The notes below the pieces were generated by a model. That model was given only the letters and a program-made list of their open reading frames with translations. It did no database searches and was not told where the DNA came from. A DNA stretch of 64,000 nt from GMQP-bins7 sp963776565 (GTDB lineage: Bacteria > Actinomycetota > Thermoleophilia > Gaiellales > Gaiellaceae), in contig CAVZNF010000007.1 in assembly GCA_963776565.1 (NCBI GenBank), forward strand, positions 1-64,000, given 5' to 3'. Shown piece by piece: positions 24,693-33,365 of this stretch; within the stretch, counting starts at the first letter, position 1, and the number at the start of each line of letters is the position of its first letter. Both the position numbers and the translations under genes were made by a program.

Positions 24693-25387
24693 ACGGTCGT
24701 GGCGTTGCCGCGCCAGTTCGGTCGGACAATCGGAGAGTCCTTTCTGAATCCCCAGATGGCGCAGTAGATGCCGAGGAACGCCTCCCAGATGAACTCCGGG
24801 ATGACCAAGAGGCTCGGAACAGTACTGCCGGCGTCCCACCACTCAACGAGCGTGCCCACGCTCGAAATGAAGAGGACTGGCCCTCCGATCAGTCCGAGCC
24901 AGGCCATGCGCCGTGGGACGAGGCCGGACTTGTACATCAGGTAGCCGAGGATCAAGCCGTTCCCCCAAGGAACGATCATTCCGGGGCCAAACAGGAACGT
25001 CCAGTCCTTGAGCGCGGCGAGCGTGAAGGCAGCGTCGTCGGCGCTCGGAAGATCGTGCCGCAGGCCCACGACTCCGAGCACGAAGATGATCCCCGTCGCG
25101 ATGAAGGTGCTTTCGATGATTCGCGCTCCGACGTAGCCGATCGCGAGCGCCTCGTTCTGACGCCTCGCGATTGGGTAGAGAGCGACGGCCGTTCCGACGT
25201 TCGAGATGACGAGGAAGAACTCCAGAAGAGCACCCAGGTAAATCTGGTTGTCCTTCCCGCCACCAGTGATGTACCCGACCGGATCATCGAGGACTGGCTG
25301 GAAGAGCGCGAGCGCGCCAATCGAGGTGATGAACGTGATGATCATCAGCACTCCGAAGATGTGGCCGTGCCTCTGGTCGTCCGCCAT
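24689..25387 (-). CDS. DUF4386-like membrane protein
   Basis: 232 residues; ATG 25387 is preceded by GGGAGGCAAGTCGAG. The succession of helices and loops (VLMIITFITSIGALALFQPVL, LGALLEFFLVISNVGTAVALYPI, EALAIGYVGARIIESTFIATGI, LFGPGMIVPWGNGLILGYLMYKSGLVPRRMAWLG, FIWEAFLGIYCAIWGF) matches DUF4386, a widespread bacterial membrane family of unknown function. Base composition here is less GC-rich than the flanking conserved operons, consistent with accessory origin. Confidence 0.8.
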   Translation of the reverse strand: MADDQRHGHIFGVLMIITFITSIGALALFQPVLDDPVGYITGGGKDNQIYLGALLEFFLVISNVGTAVALYPIARRQNEALAIGYVGARIIESTFIATGIIFVLGVVGLRHDLPSADDAAFTLAALKDWTFLFGPGMIVPWGNGLILGYLMYKSGLVPRRMAWLGLIGGPVLFISSVGTLVEWWDAGSTVPSLLVIPEFIWEAFLGIYCAIWGFRKDSPIVRPNWRGNATTV

Positions 25388-25678
25388 CTCGACTTGCCTC
25401 CCTCCGAGGTCGCTGACTGGCACGCGATTTTAGAGCCCGAGAACGTCGCGTTCAAGGTTCGGGCCAGGCGGCAGGGCAGCGTGATCATTTCGTCGCGATC
25501 GAGACGCCAGCCTCGCGCGCGATCCTCAGTGCCCGCTTCCCCCACCGGACGCGCCACGCGTTCCAGCGACGACCTCACGGCCCGTTGCGTAGAAGCGGGA
25601 GCCGGGAGTGCGGGGGATTCCCGATGCGGGCGGCTCCGGCCTCGGGGATGGTTGCCGTAGCTAATTGTTGGAGGGGTT

Positions 25679-26380
25679 ATGTCCTCTTATGCGCATCCTG
25701 TGCAGCGTGCCGTGCCGCAGGCTGTTCGGCAGCTCGTCTGGTTCGCCGTCGTCTGCGCCGTCGCGTTCCTCGTTCCGTATCTCGGCGTGTCGGCGCTCGA
25801 CATGCAGCACGATGTCTTCTACCTGGTCTACTTCGCTGTCACGATCGCGCTGCTTGCCAGCTACGTGCGGGTCGAGCAGGTCGATGTGGCGGAGGTCTTC
25901 CGCTGCCGCTGGCGGTGGAGCCTTGGCCTTGGGGTTGTCCTCGCCGTCTTCCTCGTGTTCAACGTCTTGAATACGGAAGATGCGACGGCACGACCGCACG
26001 GCGCCTATTTCGTCTTTGAGCTGCTCTGGCGTGGTGTGGGCTACGGCCTAGTCGACACGCTCCTGCTGACAGTCTTTCCCTGTCTCGTCGCCTACCAGCT
26101 CCTGCATGGGCACGTCGGCGGCCTGAAAGGCAAGCTTCGGCTCACGGCGCTGATGCTGCCGCTGGTGATCATCGTCACGGCGACCTACCACCTGGGTTAC
26201 CCCCAGTATCGCCAGGACGGCCTCAGTCGCCCCGAGACCGGGAACATCCTGATCTCGATCCCGACGCTCGCCACCGCAAACCCCGTCGGCTCGATCGTCG
26301 CGCACGTCTCGCAGCACGTCGCCGCCGTCACACACGCCTACGAGTCGAAGATCTTCAACCCGCCCGAAACGAAGTCATGA
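25679..26380 (+). CDS. hypothetical membrane protein
   Basis: 233 residues with six to seven hydrophobic segments (LVWFAVVCAVAFLVPYLGV, VFYLVYFAVTIALLASYV, WSLGLGVVLAVFLVFNVL, VDTLLLTVFPCLVAYQLL, LTALMLPLVIIVTATYHLG). FELLWRGVGYG faintly recalls the first motif of CPBP-type intramembrane proteases, but the other motifs are not evident, so I do not assign that function. C-terminal HVSQHVAAVTHAYES carries several histidines. It overlaps the downstream Ddn-like gene by 4 nt and is presumably co-translated. Confidence 0.65.
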   Translation: MSSYAHPVQRAVPQAVRQLVWFAVVCAVAFLVPYLGVSALDMQHDVFYLVYFAVTIALLASYVRVEQVDVAEVFRCRWRWSLGLGVVLAVFLVFNVLNTEDATARPHGAYFVFELLWRGVGYGLVDTLLLTVFPCLVAYQLLHGHVGGLKGKLRLTALMLPLVIIVTATYHLGYPQYRQDGLSRPETGNILISIPTLATANPVGSIVAHVSQHVAAVTHAYESKIFNPPETKS

Positions 26381-26904
26381 ATGCGAGCGCTCACCGACGC
26401 GCGCACGCCGGGAGGCCGCTGCTTGGGCTGCGCCGTCAGCCTGGACGTCTCGCGCTCGCGGCCATGCGGACGCCTCGACCCCTGTACCACCGCGGCTGGG
26501 GCTGGACGCTCGACCACCTTTTCCTGCTGATCGTCCACCGAGGTCGGAAGACCGGCAAGCGGCGCGAGACGGTCGCGATGCCGCTGACCTACGACCGAGA
26601 CACGCGCGAAACGGTCGTCTTCTCGGCCTGGGGTCCCAACACCGAATGGATCCGCAACCTCCGAGCCCACCCGGCACTGCAGATCCAGATCGGGCGCGAC
26701 GCATACGTTCCCGAGCAGCGATTCCTCTCCGAAGACGAGAGCGTCGCAGTGGTGCGCGAGTTCCAGCGCCGCCATCCGTGGCGAACACGCCTCTTTGCGG
26801 CGATCCTGCGCTGGGGGGATCTCACCTCCGAGACCGCGGTGAGAGAGTTCGTTCGGAGCCGCCCGTTCGTTTCGTTTCGGCCGACGCATTCTCGCGCGAC
26901 CTAA
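26377..26904 (+). CDS. Ddn-type F420/deazaflavin-dependent nitroreductase-family protein
   Basis: 175 residues. The split-barrel flavin/F420-binding family typified by mycobacterial Ddn is recognisable from LFLLIVHRGRKTGKRRETVAMPL, TVVFSAWGPNTEWIRNLRAHPALQIQIG and the closing FVRSRPFVSFRP. Members reduce quinones, nitro-compounds or other electrophiles with F420H2, some use FMN. The N-terminal 30 residues are basic and not part of the family core, so an internal start (ATG 26464) is possible; the ATGA overlap with the previous gene supports the longer start. Confidence 0.8.
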   Translation: MNASAHRRAHAGRPLLGLRRQPGRLALAAMRTPRPLYHRGWGWTLDHLFLLIVHRGRKTGKRRETVAMPLTYDRDTRETVVFSAWGPNTEWIRNLRAHPALQIQIGRDAYVPEQRFLSEDESVAVVREFQRRHPWRTRLFAAILRWGDLTSETAVREFVRSRPFVSFRPTHSRAT

Positions 26905-26962
26905 ATCGCTCCCGCCTCGTGGTGCCGTGATGCTCTCGGGGGAGTCACGGTCGGCCTTCCCG

Positions 26963-26986
26963 TCACGGTTCTAGCCGGAACCGTGA
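26963..26986 (+). terminator. hairpin downstream of the Ddn-like gene
   Basis: TCACGGTTC and GAACCGTGA form a 9-bp stem with a 6-nt loop, 59 nt after the stop at 26904. There is no T-run, so it may be a terminator of the GC-rich type or a transcript-stability element. Confidence 0.45.
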
Positions 26987-27091
26987 TCGCGTGTCGATCC
27001 GTCGAGCCCCGGCCGACCTCAGCGATCAAGGGGCGCCAGCACCGCTCGAGGTCGTTCTCAGTCCTTCCTTGTAGTGAGTGGCATTGTCCAT

Positions 27092-27115
27092 CTATACAAC
27101 TATACAACTGTTTAG
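27092..27115 (+). promoter_or_regulatory. candidate ArsR operator/promoter
   Basis: An AT-rich island in GC-rich DNA directly upstream of the ArsR gene. CTATACAA occurs twice in tandem (27092-27099 and 27100-27107), and CTATACAACTGTTTAG (27100-27115) is an imperfect dyad with 12 of 16 positions symmetric, as in SmtB/ArsR operators. TATAC-type hexamers provide plausible -10 elements, so bound repressor would block transcription of its own operon. Confidence 0.55.
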
Positions 27116-27135
27116 TGTACTCTAGTGAGCACACC

Positions 27136-27477
27136 TTGGCACTTCCGCACCCGCTTCCAAACGACCTCGCCGAACTGATCGCGCGGCGCTTCCGCGTGAT
27201 CGGCGAGCCGATGCGGATCAGGCTGCTCGACCGCCTGCGCGACGACGAGGCCACGGTGAACGAGTTGGCGGAGGCGCTCGGCGCCTCACAGCAGAACGTC
27301 TCCAAGCACCTCGCGGTGCTGGCCGAGGTCGGCATCGTCGGTCGCCGCAAGGAGGGTAACCGGGTCTACTACAGCGTCGTGGACGAAGGCATTTTTTCCC
27401 TCTGCGAGGAGGTGTGCGGCTCCCTCCAGCGGCAGCTTGCCTCGCTCAAGGAGCTGATGAGCGCGGTGGGGTCGTGA
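27136..27477 (+). CDS. ArsR/SmtB family transcriptional repressor
   Basis: 113 residues from TTG 27136 (GTG 27115 is an alternative but sits inside the operator). Winged helix-turn-helix with ARRFRVIGEPMRIRLLDRL, the recognition region VNELAEALGASQQNVSKHLAVL and the wing GRRKEGNRVYYSVVDE. C-terminal SLCEEVCGS supplies two cysteines that could sense metal or redox, but the classical CVC motif of alpha3 sites is absent. It overlaps the MMPL exporter gene by 4 nt (GTGA), so it most likely represses that exporter. Confidence 0.87.
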   Translation: MALPHPLPNDLAELIARRFRVIGEPMRIRLLDRLRDDEATVNELAEALGASQQNVSKHLAVLAEVGIVGRRKEGNRVYYSVVDEGIFSLCEEVCGSLQRQLASLKELMSAVGS

Positions 27478-29633
27478 CCACTGTCGCGGCAAAGTTCCGC
27501 CCCGGGGTCGCTGCAGCCGAGCACCTCGAGGCAGTCGGTCCGATCGGCCGGCTCGGCCGCTGGACCGCCGATCACTTCCGCGCCGTCGCGATCGCCTGGG
27601 TCGTCGTCGCGGTCGGGTTCGGCTTCTTCGCGCCCAAGGTCGAGAACGCGCTCTCCGGAGCGGGGTGGCAGGCGAACGGCTCGGAGTCGGTGCAGGCGCG
27701 ACAGCTGATCCAGGCTAACTTCGGCGGGCTCTCAAGCTCGGCGCTGATGGTCGTCGTCCACTCGCCGGGCCGGACGGCCACCGATCCGGCCTTCCAGACC
27801 ACCGTTTCGCGGATCGAGCAGCTGCTACGCACGAGTCCGAAGATCGCAACGGTAGTTGCGCCCCGCCCAGGATCGACGATCTCCGCCGACGGCCACACGG
27901 CGATCGTGATGGCCGGCGCGCGGGGCGACCCGACAGCAATGGTCGCGGTCGCGGACAAATTGAAGTCGAGGCTGAAGGCGGCCGGGACAGCTGGCGTCAC
28001 GGTCTCGCTCACCGGCGCTTCTGGCATGTGGAGCGACTTCAACACCGCGAACCGCACGGCGATGATGAAGTCGGAGCTGTTCAGCTGGCCGGTAACGCTC
28101 GCGATCCTCGTACTCGCGTTCGGCTCGCTCGTCGCCGCGGGGCTGCCGCTGATGCTGACGATCCTCGGCCTCGTCGCCTCCGCCGGAGCACTGTCGCTGC
28201 TCACGCACGGCTTCGAGATTTCGATCTGGGCGATGAACTTCGCGCTCATGTTCGCCCTCGCGCTCGGGATCGACTACGCACTATTCGTCGTCAACCGCTT
28301 CCGCGGCGCCTACTTCGGCTCCAAGCTCGATGCGCGCGACGCAGTCGCGGTGGCGATGGACACCGCCGGCAAGGCCGTCCTCTTCTCCGGCGTCACGGTG
28401 CTGATCTCGCTCTCCGCGGTCATGCTCGTCCCGAGCCCAGCGTTTCGCTCGATGGCCCTCGGGATCATGCTCAGCGTGCTCTTCGTCCTTGCGGCGACGC
28501 TGACGCTACTTCCCGCCGTGCTGGCCAAGCTCGGTCCGAGGGTCGACGCGTTGCCGCTGAAGTGGGTGCATTCGGGCGAGCATCGGTCGCCCGCGTTCGC
28601 CCGCTGGGGCGAGCGGCTGTGGCGGCATCCGCACATCTACGGCCCCGCGGCGACGCTCGTGCTCTTGCTTCTCGCTCTGCCGGTGCTGGGACTGAAGACG
28701 GGAATGCCCTCGATCAAGGTCGTGCCGAAGCAGGACTCCTCGCGGGTCGGCTACGTGCAGGTCCAGCAGGCGTTCGGCGCAGGTGCCCCCGGCACCTTGC
28801 AAATCGTCGCCCCCCGGCGGAACGCAACAGCCGTCGCGAGCGTTGTTCGCCGCGACACCGGGATCGCGTCAGTCTCAGCCGCTCAGCCAGGCGGCGGCGG
28901 GCTCGTCCTCGTCCAGGCGACCCCGAACGCAGACCCGTCGAGCCCGGCCGTCGGCCATACCGTCGACCGGCTCCGCTCGACCCTTCCGGCGGAGGCGCTC
29001 GTCGGCGGCGCGTCGGCCGAGAACCACGACCTCGAGCAGGCGCTCGCCGCGAAGACGCCGCTCGTGATCGGTGTCGTGCTCACGCTTGGTTTCCTGCTGC
29101 TGCTCGTCGCGTTGCAAGCGCCGCTGATCGCTGCACTCGGCGTCGCCACGAACCTGCTCGCCGTGGGAGCAGCCTTCGGCGTCGCGCGCTTGATCTTCCA
29201 GAACGGCCACGGCGCGGGATTCCTTGGCTTCGAGCCGCAGGGCTTCCTCGACGCATGGGGGCCGGTCTTCTTCTTCGCGATGATCTTCGCGATCTCGATG
29301 GACTACACCGTGTTCCTGCTCTCCTCGGCCAAGGAGCACTACGACAAGTCGGGAGACCCGCGCGACGCTTCGATCAACGGGCTCGCGCACTCTGGACGCG
29401 TGATCTTTGCCGCCGCTGCCGTGATGGTCGCCGTATTCTTCACCTTCGCTCTCTCCGGCCCGCTTCCGCCAAAGGAGATGGGCGTGATACTCGGCATCGC
29501 CGTCCTGCTCGACGCGATGCTCGTCCGCCTGATCCTGATCCCGACGCTCCTTCGGGTGTTCGGACACGCGGCCTGGGCCTCGCCGCGCTGGCTCAGCCGG
29601 GTCCTGCCCGACGTGAAGTTCGGGCACTCCTGA
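27474..29633 (+). CDS. MMPL/RND-type exporter
   Basis: 719 residues from GTG 27474. Two homologous halves, each with one helix, a large extracytoplasmic domain and five helices. Seen: FRAVAIAWVVVAVGFGFF, GASGMWSDFNTANRTAMM, LAFGSLVAAGLPLMLTILGL, LALGIDYALFVVNRFR (the Asp-Tyr pair of the proton relay) and its second-half equivalent FAISMDYTVFLLSSAKEHY. Length and motifs fit MmpL-like proteins that export lipids, drugs or peptides using proton motive force. Co-translation with an ArsR repressor suggests an inducible efflux function. Confidence 0.9.
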   Translation: MTTVAAKFRPGVAAAEHLEAVGPIGRLGRWTADHFRAVAIAWVVVAVGFGFFAPKVENALSGAGWQANGSESVQARQLIQANFGGLSSSALMVVVHSPGRTATDPAFQTTVSRIEQLLRTSPKIATVVAPRPGSTISADGHTAIVMAGARGDPTAMVAVADKLKSRLKAAGTAGVTVSLTGASGMWSDFNTANRTAMMKSELFSWPVTLAILVLAFGSLVAAGLPLMLTILGLVASAGALSLLTHGFEISIWAMNFALMFALALGIDYALFVVNRFRGAYFGSKLDARDAVAVAMDTAGKAVLFSGVTVLISLSAVMLVPSPAFRSMALGIMLSVLFVLAATLTLLPAVLAKLGPRVDALPLKWVHSGEHRSPAFARWGERLWRHPHIYGPAATLVLLLLALPVLGLKTGMPSIKVVPKQDSSRVGYVQVQQAFGAGAPGTLQIVAPRRNATAVASVVRRDTGIASVSAAQPGGGGLVLVQATPNADPSSPAVGHTVDRLRSTLPAEALVGGASAENHDLEQALAAKTPLVIGVVLTLGFLLLLVALQAPLIAALGVATNLLAVGAAFGVARLIFQNGHGAGFLGFEPQGFLDAWGPVFFFAMIFAISMDYTVFLLSSAKEHYDKSGDPRDASINGLAHSGRVIFAAAAVMVAVFFTFALSGPLPPKEMGVILGIAVLLDAMLVRLILIPTLLRVFGHAAWASPRWLSRVLPDVKFGHS

Positions 29634-29720
29634 TGCTCGAACTCTGGCGGACCGCCCGGTGGGGACAGGATCCACGCGTGCCGCGCCGGCACCTCGCCCG
29701 AGTTCTCGTGGGGGGCACGG

Positions 29721-30884
29721 TTAGACGTATTCCTCCGTCTCTTGGTACGCGTGGCGACGCCCGAGGCTGAGATCGCGTTCCGCATCCGGCAGGAACCAAC
29801 GTTCAGCGATTGCGGTCGGTATCACCGCGGACAGAACGACGACGGTGATGAGAAGGGAGAACTGCGTCTTGTCGATGATGCCCGCGTTGAGGCCGTACAG
29901 TGACGAGATCGTTCCGAAAGTGAGCCCGGTACTCATCAAGAGCGTCGCGAACGTGGCGTGACGCGGATCGGCGCGGCGGGCAAGCGGGTACACGAAGCCG
30001 ATCTTCGGAACGATCTTCGCGGCTAGCAGGACGGCGAGTAGGCCGAGATTCGACCCAACCGCCCCGAGTGACACGTTCAACCCGCCCTTGATGAAGAAGA
30101 ACGGCGTAAGGAAGGCGAAAGCAACGACGCGCAGACGCTTCTGCTCCTCGCGGTGCTCGGCGTAGTGCTTGCTCATCACAAGTCCCAGGACGAACGCAGG
30201 CAGAACAGCGTGCCCGTTCGATGCGTCGGCCAGCACTATGAGAAGTAGCAGGCACGCGAACACGAGCTTGATCTCGGGTTCGATCACGCGGTCGCCGTAG
30301 CGGCCGAAGAACCAGGGCGCGATACGCGGCAGCGCAAGAATGAGGGCGAGCGAGACGGCGAGGAAGATCGGGAACCACACGTTCGGCTTGATGAAGATCG
30401 CCGACAGCGCGAGTGCGGTGCAGAGGTCGGTCACGAAGGTCGCGCTCATCAGCAGCTTCCCGATGCTCGCCTCCGTCAACCCTCGCTCGACGAGCACTGA
30501 GTAGACGACCGCGAGCGAGGTCGTCGAGAGTGCAGTACCCGCGATCAACGATGCTCGGCCGCTCCAGTCGAGGACGAAGAAAGCGACCAGTGAGGCAACG
30601 ACGAAGGGGCCGGTGAACGAGACGACGCCGATGCCGACCGATGCGCCTAACCGTTGGCGCATGTACGCGGGATCAACCTCCATACCAGCTAGGAACGTGA
30701 GAACGATGGATGCGAACGCAGCGACGAACGTCAGCCAGTCCTGGCTCTCGAGGTGGAGGACGTTCCCCGCCGCCACACCGAGCGTCAGCTCGATCAGGGC
30801 GACGGTCACACCGACTTCCACCGAGATCATGCTCGCGAGGAGCGCGAGCGTCACGAGCACTGCGGCTAGCTCTATGGCGTCCAA
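29721..30884 (-). CDS. cation:proton antiporter (CPA2/KefB-like)
   Basis: 387 residues, 12 or so helices, no C-terminal TrkA domain. Seen: LIELTLGVAAGNVLHL, SIVLTFLAGMEVDPAYMR, ALSTTSLAVVYSVLVERGLT, SATFVTDLCTALALSAI with the antiporter Asp, LPAFVLGLVMSKHYAEH and LMSTGLTFGTISSLYGLN. These match the Na+/H+ exchanger domain PF00999. It faces the MMPL gene tail-to-tail. Probably pH or cation homeostasis. Confidence 0.87.
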   Translation of the reverse strand: MDAIELAAVLVTLALLASMISVEVGVTVALIELTLGVAAGNVLHLESQDWLTFVAAFASIVLTFLAGMEVDPAYMRQRLGASVGIGVVSFTGPFVVASLVAFFVLDWSGRASLIAGTALSTTSLAVVYSVLVERGLTEASIGKLLMSATFVTDLCTALALSAIFIKPNVWFPIFLAVSLALILALPRIAPWFFGRYGDRVIEPEIKLVFACLLLLIVLADASNGHAVLPAFVLGLVMSKHYAEHREEQKRLRVVAFAFLTPFFFIKGGLNVSLGAVGSNLGLLAVLLAAKIVPKIGFVYPLARRADPRHATFATLLMSTGLTFGTISSLYGLNAGIIDKTQFSLLITVVVLSAVIPTAIAERWFLPDAERDLSLGRRHAYQETEEYV

Positions 30885-31337
30885 CCTGGCCTCCTAACTG
30901 CGTCGCTACGACAATCAGGTAGAGGCCATCAGCCCAGAAGGGCGGTTAGACGCGAGCCTCATCGCGCTTGTCCGAAGCATAGATGGGCTGATCGTCGAGG
31001 CGTTGGAGATTCCGGGCACCGGCTCGCTTCTACGCCAGCTCGGCGCCCTCACGGACGGAGGGCGCAAGGCGGCGCTCCGCGAAGCGCGACGCACTGTCCT
31101 CTCGGAACGAGCCGCGCGAAGACCAACTGCGCTCTGACCGATGGGTTCGTTCGGGTCGCGGGTTGTACGGCGTGACGGCGCCCATGAGGAGCGCCCAGAC
31201 GAGGAGGATAAGCCGAGCGGCCCGCTCGGTGCCCGGCTGATTTCAGACGACTACGACTCGTGCGTACTAGTCCGCACACCGCTCCGCGCGGCCACCGATG
31301 GCGTGGTTGCACGACAGGGCCAGGCTGTGTACGGACC
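30885..31337. other. gap between antiporter and OsmC genes, with one possible small ORF
   Basis: 453 nt. The plus-strand frame 30898-31137 is open from a CTG following TAA and reads ISPEGRLDASLIALVRSIDG, then VEALEIPGTGSLLRQLGAL and a Lys/Arg-rich end, about 79 residues. The composition is protein-like, but there is no ATG/GTG start or clear ribosome site. It may be a small orphan or a gene remnant. The rest (31138-31337) shows nothing recognisable except the OsmC promoter region. Confidence 0.4.
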
Positions 31338-31775
31338 ATGAGTCTCACAGCGACAGCCCGTTCGATCCCCGGCACCCTAAGGCAGGAGGTCGTCATCGAC
31401 GGCCAGCACCGCCTCATCACCGACGAGCCCCGGCGCGTCGGTGGTGACGGGAGCGGTCCCGCTCCGCACGAGCTGTTCCCCGCCGCGCTCGCCGCCTGCG
31501 TCTCCACGACGCTCGTGATGTATGCGCGGACGAAGGGGTGGGAGCTCGGGGAAGTCGTGGTCGAGGTCGACTACGACCACCGATCGATACCACGCAGATT
31601 TGAGATCGCAATCAAGCTCAGCGGCGACCTCAGCGACGCACAGCTGGAGCGCCTAGAAAGAGTCGTGCGCTCGTGTGCAGTTCGCCGCTCGATTGAAGCG
31701 GGCATCGAGTTCGTCGAGATCATCGGTCGCGGTGAGATCGGGCGCGCGCTGGCGACTAATAGGGGCGCATCGTGA
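31338..31775 (+). CDS. OsmC/Ohr-family protein
   Basis: 145 residues from ATG 31338. Core of the OsmC fold: GSGPAPHELFPAALAACVSTTLVMYARTKG with the first conserved Cys, then VEVDYDHRSIPRRFEI and VVRSCAVRRSIEAG with the second. The paired cysteines reduce peroxides in Ohr/OsmC; family members also handle persulfides or thiol adducts. Its stop overlaps the SQR-like start (GTGA), making it the first gene of the sulfur set 31338-33872, which suggests a sulfane-sulfur or peroxide role. Confidence 0.83.
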   Translation: MSLTATARSIPGTLRQEVVIDGQHRLITDEPRRVGGDGSGPAPHELFPAALAACVSTTLVMYARTKGWELGEVVVEVDYDHRSIPRRFEIAIKLSGDLSDAQLERLERVVRSCAVRRSIEAGIEFVEIIGRGEIGRALATNRGAS

Positions 31776-33022
31776 GCAGGAAGCAGATCGTGATTCTCGG
31801 CGGCGGAACGGGAGGCACGATGACCGCGAATCGACTGCGGCGTCGATTCGATACTGACGAGGCTGAGATTCACGTCGTCGACCGCGACGACCTGCACGTC
31901 TACCAGCCGGGCCTCCTCTTCGTGCCCTTCGGCCTCGCGCACGTCGACGAGATCGTCCGCCCTCGGCGCCGCCAACTCCACGGCGACGTGATCTTCCACG
32001 AAAACGACGTCCAGTCCGTGCGGATCGAGCGCGACGAGGTCGTTCTCGGCGACAGCACTGTCCTTCCGTACGACGTGCTCGTCGTGGCGACCGGCGTTCA
32101 GCTGCAACTGGAGGAGACTGACGGCCTGACCGGCCCGGGCTGGAACGAGCGCGTCTTCACGTTCTACACACCCGACGGCGCCGAGCAGCTCGAACGAGCG
32201 CTTGCGTGGTTCAACGGCGGCCGGCTCGTCGTCAACCTCGTGGACATGCCTATCAAGTGCCCGGTCGCGCCGCTCGAGTTCGCCTTTCTCGCCGACTGGT
32301 ACCTCCGAGAGCGCGGAATACGAGCGCGCACCGAGCTTGTCTACGCGACCCCTCTGGACGGGGCGTTCACGAAGCCAATCGCCTCCCAGCACTTGGCAGG
32401 CCTGCTCGCGGAGAAGGAGATCGAGCTCGTGACCGAGTTCAACGCCGGCGAGGTCGACGGGATCGGTGGCAAGCTCACCTCCTACGACGGCCGCGAGCTG
32501 GACTTCGACCTGCTCGTCACGGTCCCGCTGCACGGCGGCGCTGCCTACGTCGAGCGCTCGCCCGGACTCGGCGATGCGCTCGGCTTCGTTCCTACCGACA
32601 AACGCACTCTGCAAACACCCGTGAAGACAAATATCTTTGCCCTCGGCGACGCAACCGACCTGCCGACTTCGAAGGCTGGCTCGGTCACCCACTTCGAGGC
32701 CGAGGTGCTCAGTGAGAACATCGCCCGCTACCTCGCCGACGAAGAGTTGGACACCGGCTACGACGGGCACGCCAACTGCTTCATCGAGACCGGCTTCCAC
32801 AAGGCGCTGCTGATCGACTTCAACTACGAGACCGAGCCCTTGCCCGGTCACTTCCCCACGGCCTTCGGCCTCCCGCTCCTGCGCGAGTCGCGGCTCAACC
32901 ACCTCGGCAAGCTCGCGTTCCAGTGGGTCTACTGGCACGCGCTGCTGCCCGGACGAGAAATCCCTGGCATCGGGCCTGCGATGCCGACGGCCGGCAAGAA
33001 GCGAACCCCGGCTCCTGCCTGA
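31772..33022 (+). CDS. sulfide:quinone oxidoreductase-like FAD flavoprotein
   Basis: 416 residues. FAD loop ILGGGTGGTMTANRL at residues 8-22, DVLVVATGV and NIFALGDATDLP (the second flavin contact). SQR-type features include Cys163 in MPIKCPVAPLEF and Cys336 in YDGHANCFIETG, spaced like the redox-active cysteine pair of SQR that forms the trisulfide; the third cysteine of some SQRs is missing. The C-terminus lacks a long amphipathic membrane anchor but has hydrophobic KLAFQWVYWHALLPG. It would oxidise sulfide or a persulfide carrier to quinone. It is linked to TusE and DsrE-like genes. Confidence 0.82.
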   Translation: MSRKQIVILGGGTGGTMTANRLRRRFDTDEAEIHVVDRDDLHVYQPGLLFVPFGLAHVDEIVRPRRRQLHGDVIFHENDVQSVRIERDEVVLGDSTVLPYDVLVVATGVQLQLEETDGLTGPGWNERVFTFYTPDGAEQLERALAWFNGGRLVVNLVDMPIKCPVAPLEFAFLADWYLRERGIRARTELVYATPLDGAFTKPIASQHLAGLLAEKEIELVTEFNAGEVDGIGGKLTSYDGRELDFDLLVTVPLHGGAAYVERSPGLGDALGFVPTDKRTLQTPVKTNIFALGDATDLPTSKAGSVTHFEAEVLSENIARYLADEELDTGYDGHANCFIETGFHKALLIDFNYETEPLPGHFPTAFGLPLLRESRLNHLGKLAFQWVYWHALLPGREIPGIGPAMPTAGKKRTPAPA

Positions 33023-33034
33023 AAGGAGAACGAG

Positions 33035-33352
33035 ATGACCATGACACTCATCGCAGACGCCCCCGTCGACGTCGACGCAGAGGGCTTCCTCACCGACTCC
33101 GAGCAATGGAACGAGGAGATCGCTCAGGCGATCGCCGACGAGAACGGCATCGCAGAGCTGACCGACCGCCACTGGCTCGTCGTCAGGTTCATGCGCAACC
33201 GCTACCTAGCCAGCGGAACCGCACCCTCGATCCGCACGCTCGGCAAGGAGTCCGGCGTCCCTATCAAGGAGCTGTACCAGCTCTTCCCCAAGGGGCCCGC
33301 CAAGCTGGCCGCCAAGATCGGCGGCATACCAAAGCCCACGGGCTGCATCTAG
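33035..33352 (+). CDS. tusE: TusE/DsrC-family sulfur carrier
   Basis: 105 residues, typical length. AEGFLTDSEQWNEEIAQAIA, LTDRHWLVVRFMRNRYLASG, PSIRTLGKESGVPIKELYQLFPKGPAKLAAKI and the flexible arm PKPTGCI are the family signature. Only the penultimate cysteine (CysA) is present; the residue 11 positions before it is Ala, so it belongs to the single-Cys TusE/DsrC-like class, which can carry sulfane sulfur but cannot form the intramolecular trisulfide of true DsrC. Preceded by GAAAGGAGAACGAG. Confidence 0.88.
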   Translation: MTMTLIADAPVDVDAEGFLTDSEQWNEEIAQAIADENGIAELTDRHWLVVRFMRNRYLASGTAPSIRTLGKESGVPIKELYQLFPKGPAKLAAKIGGIPKPTGCI

Positions 33353-33365
33353 GAAGGAGCAGACC

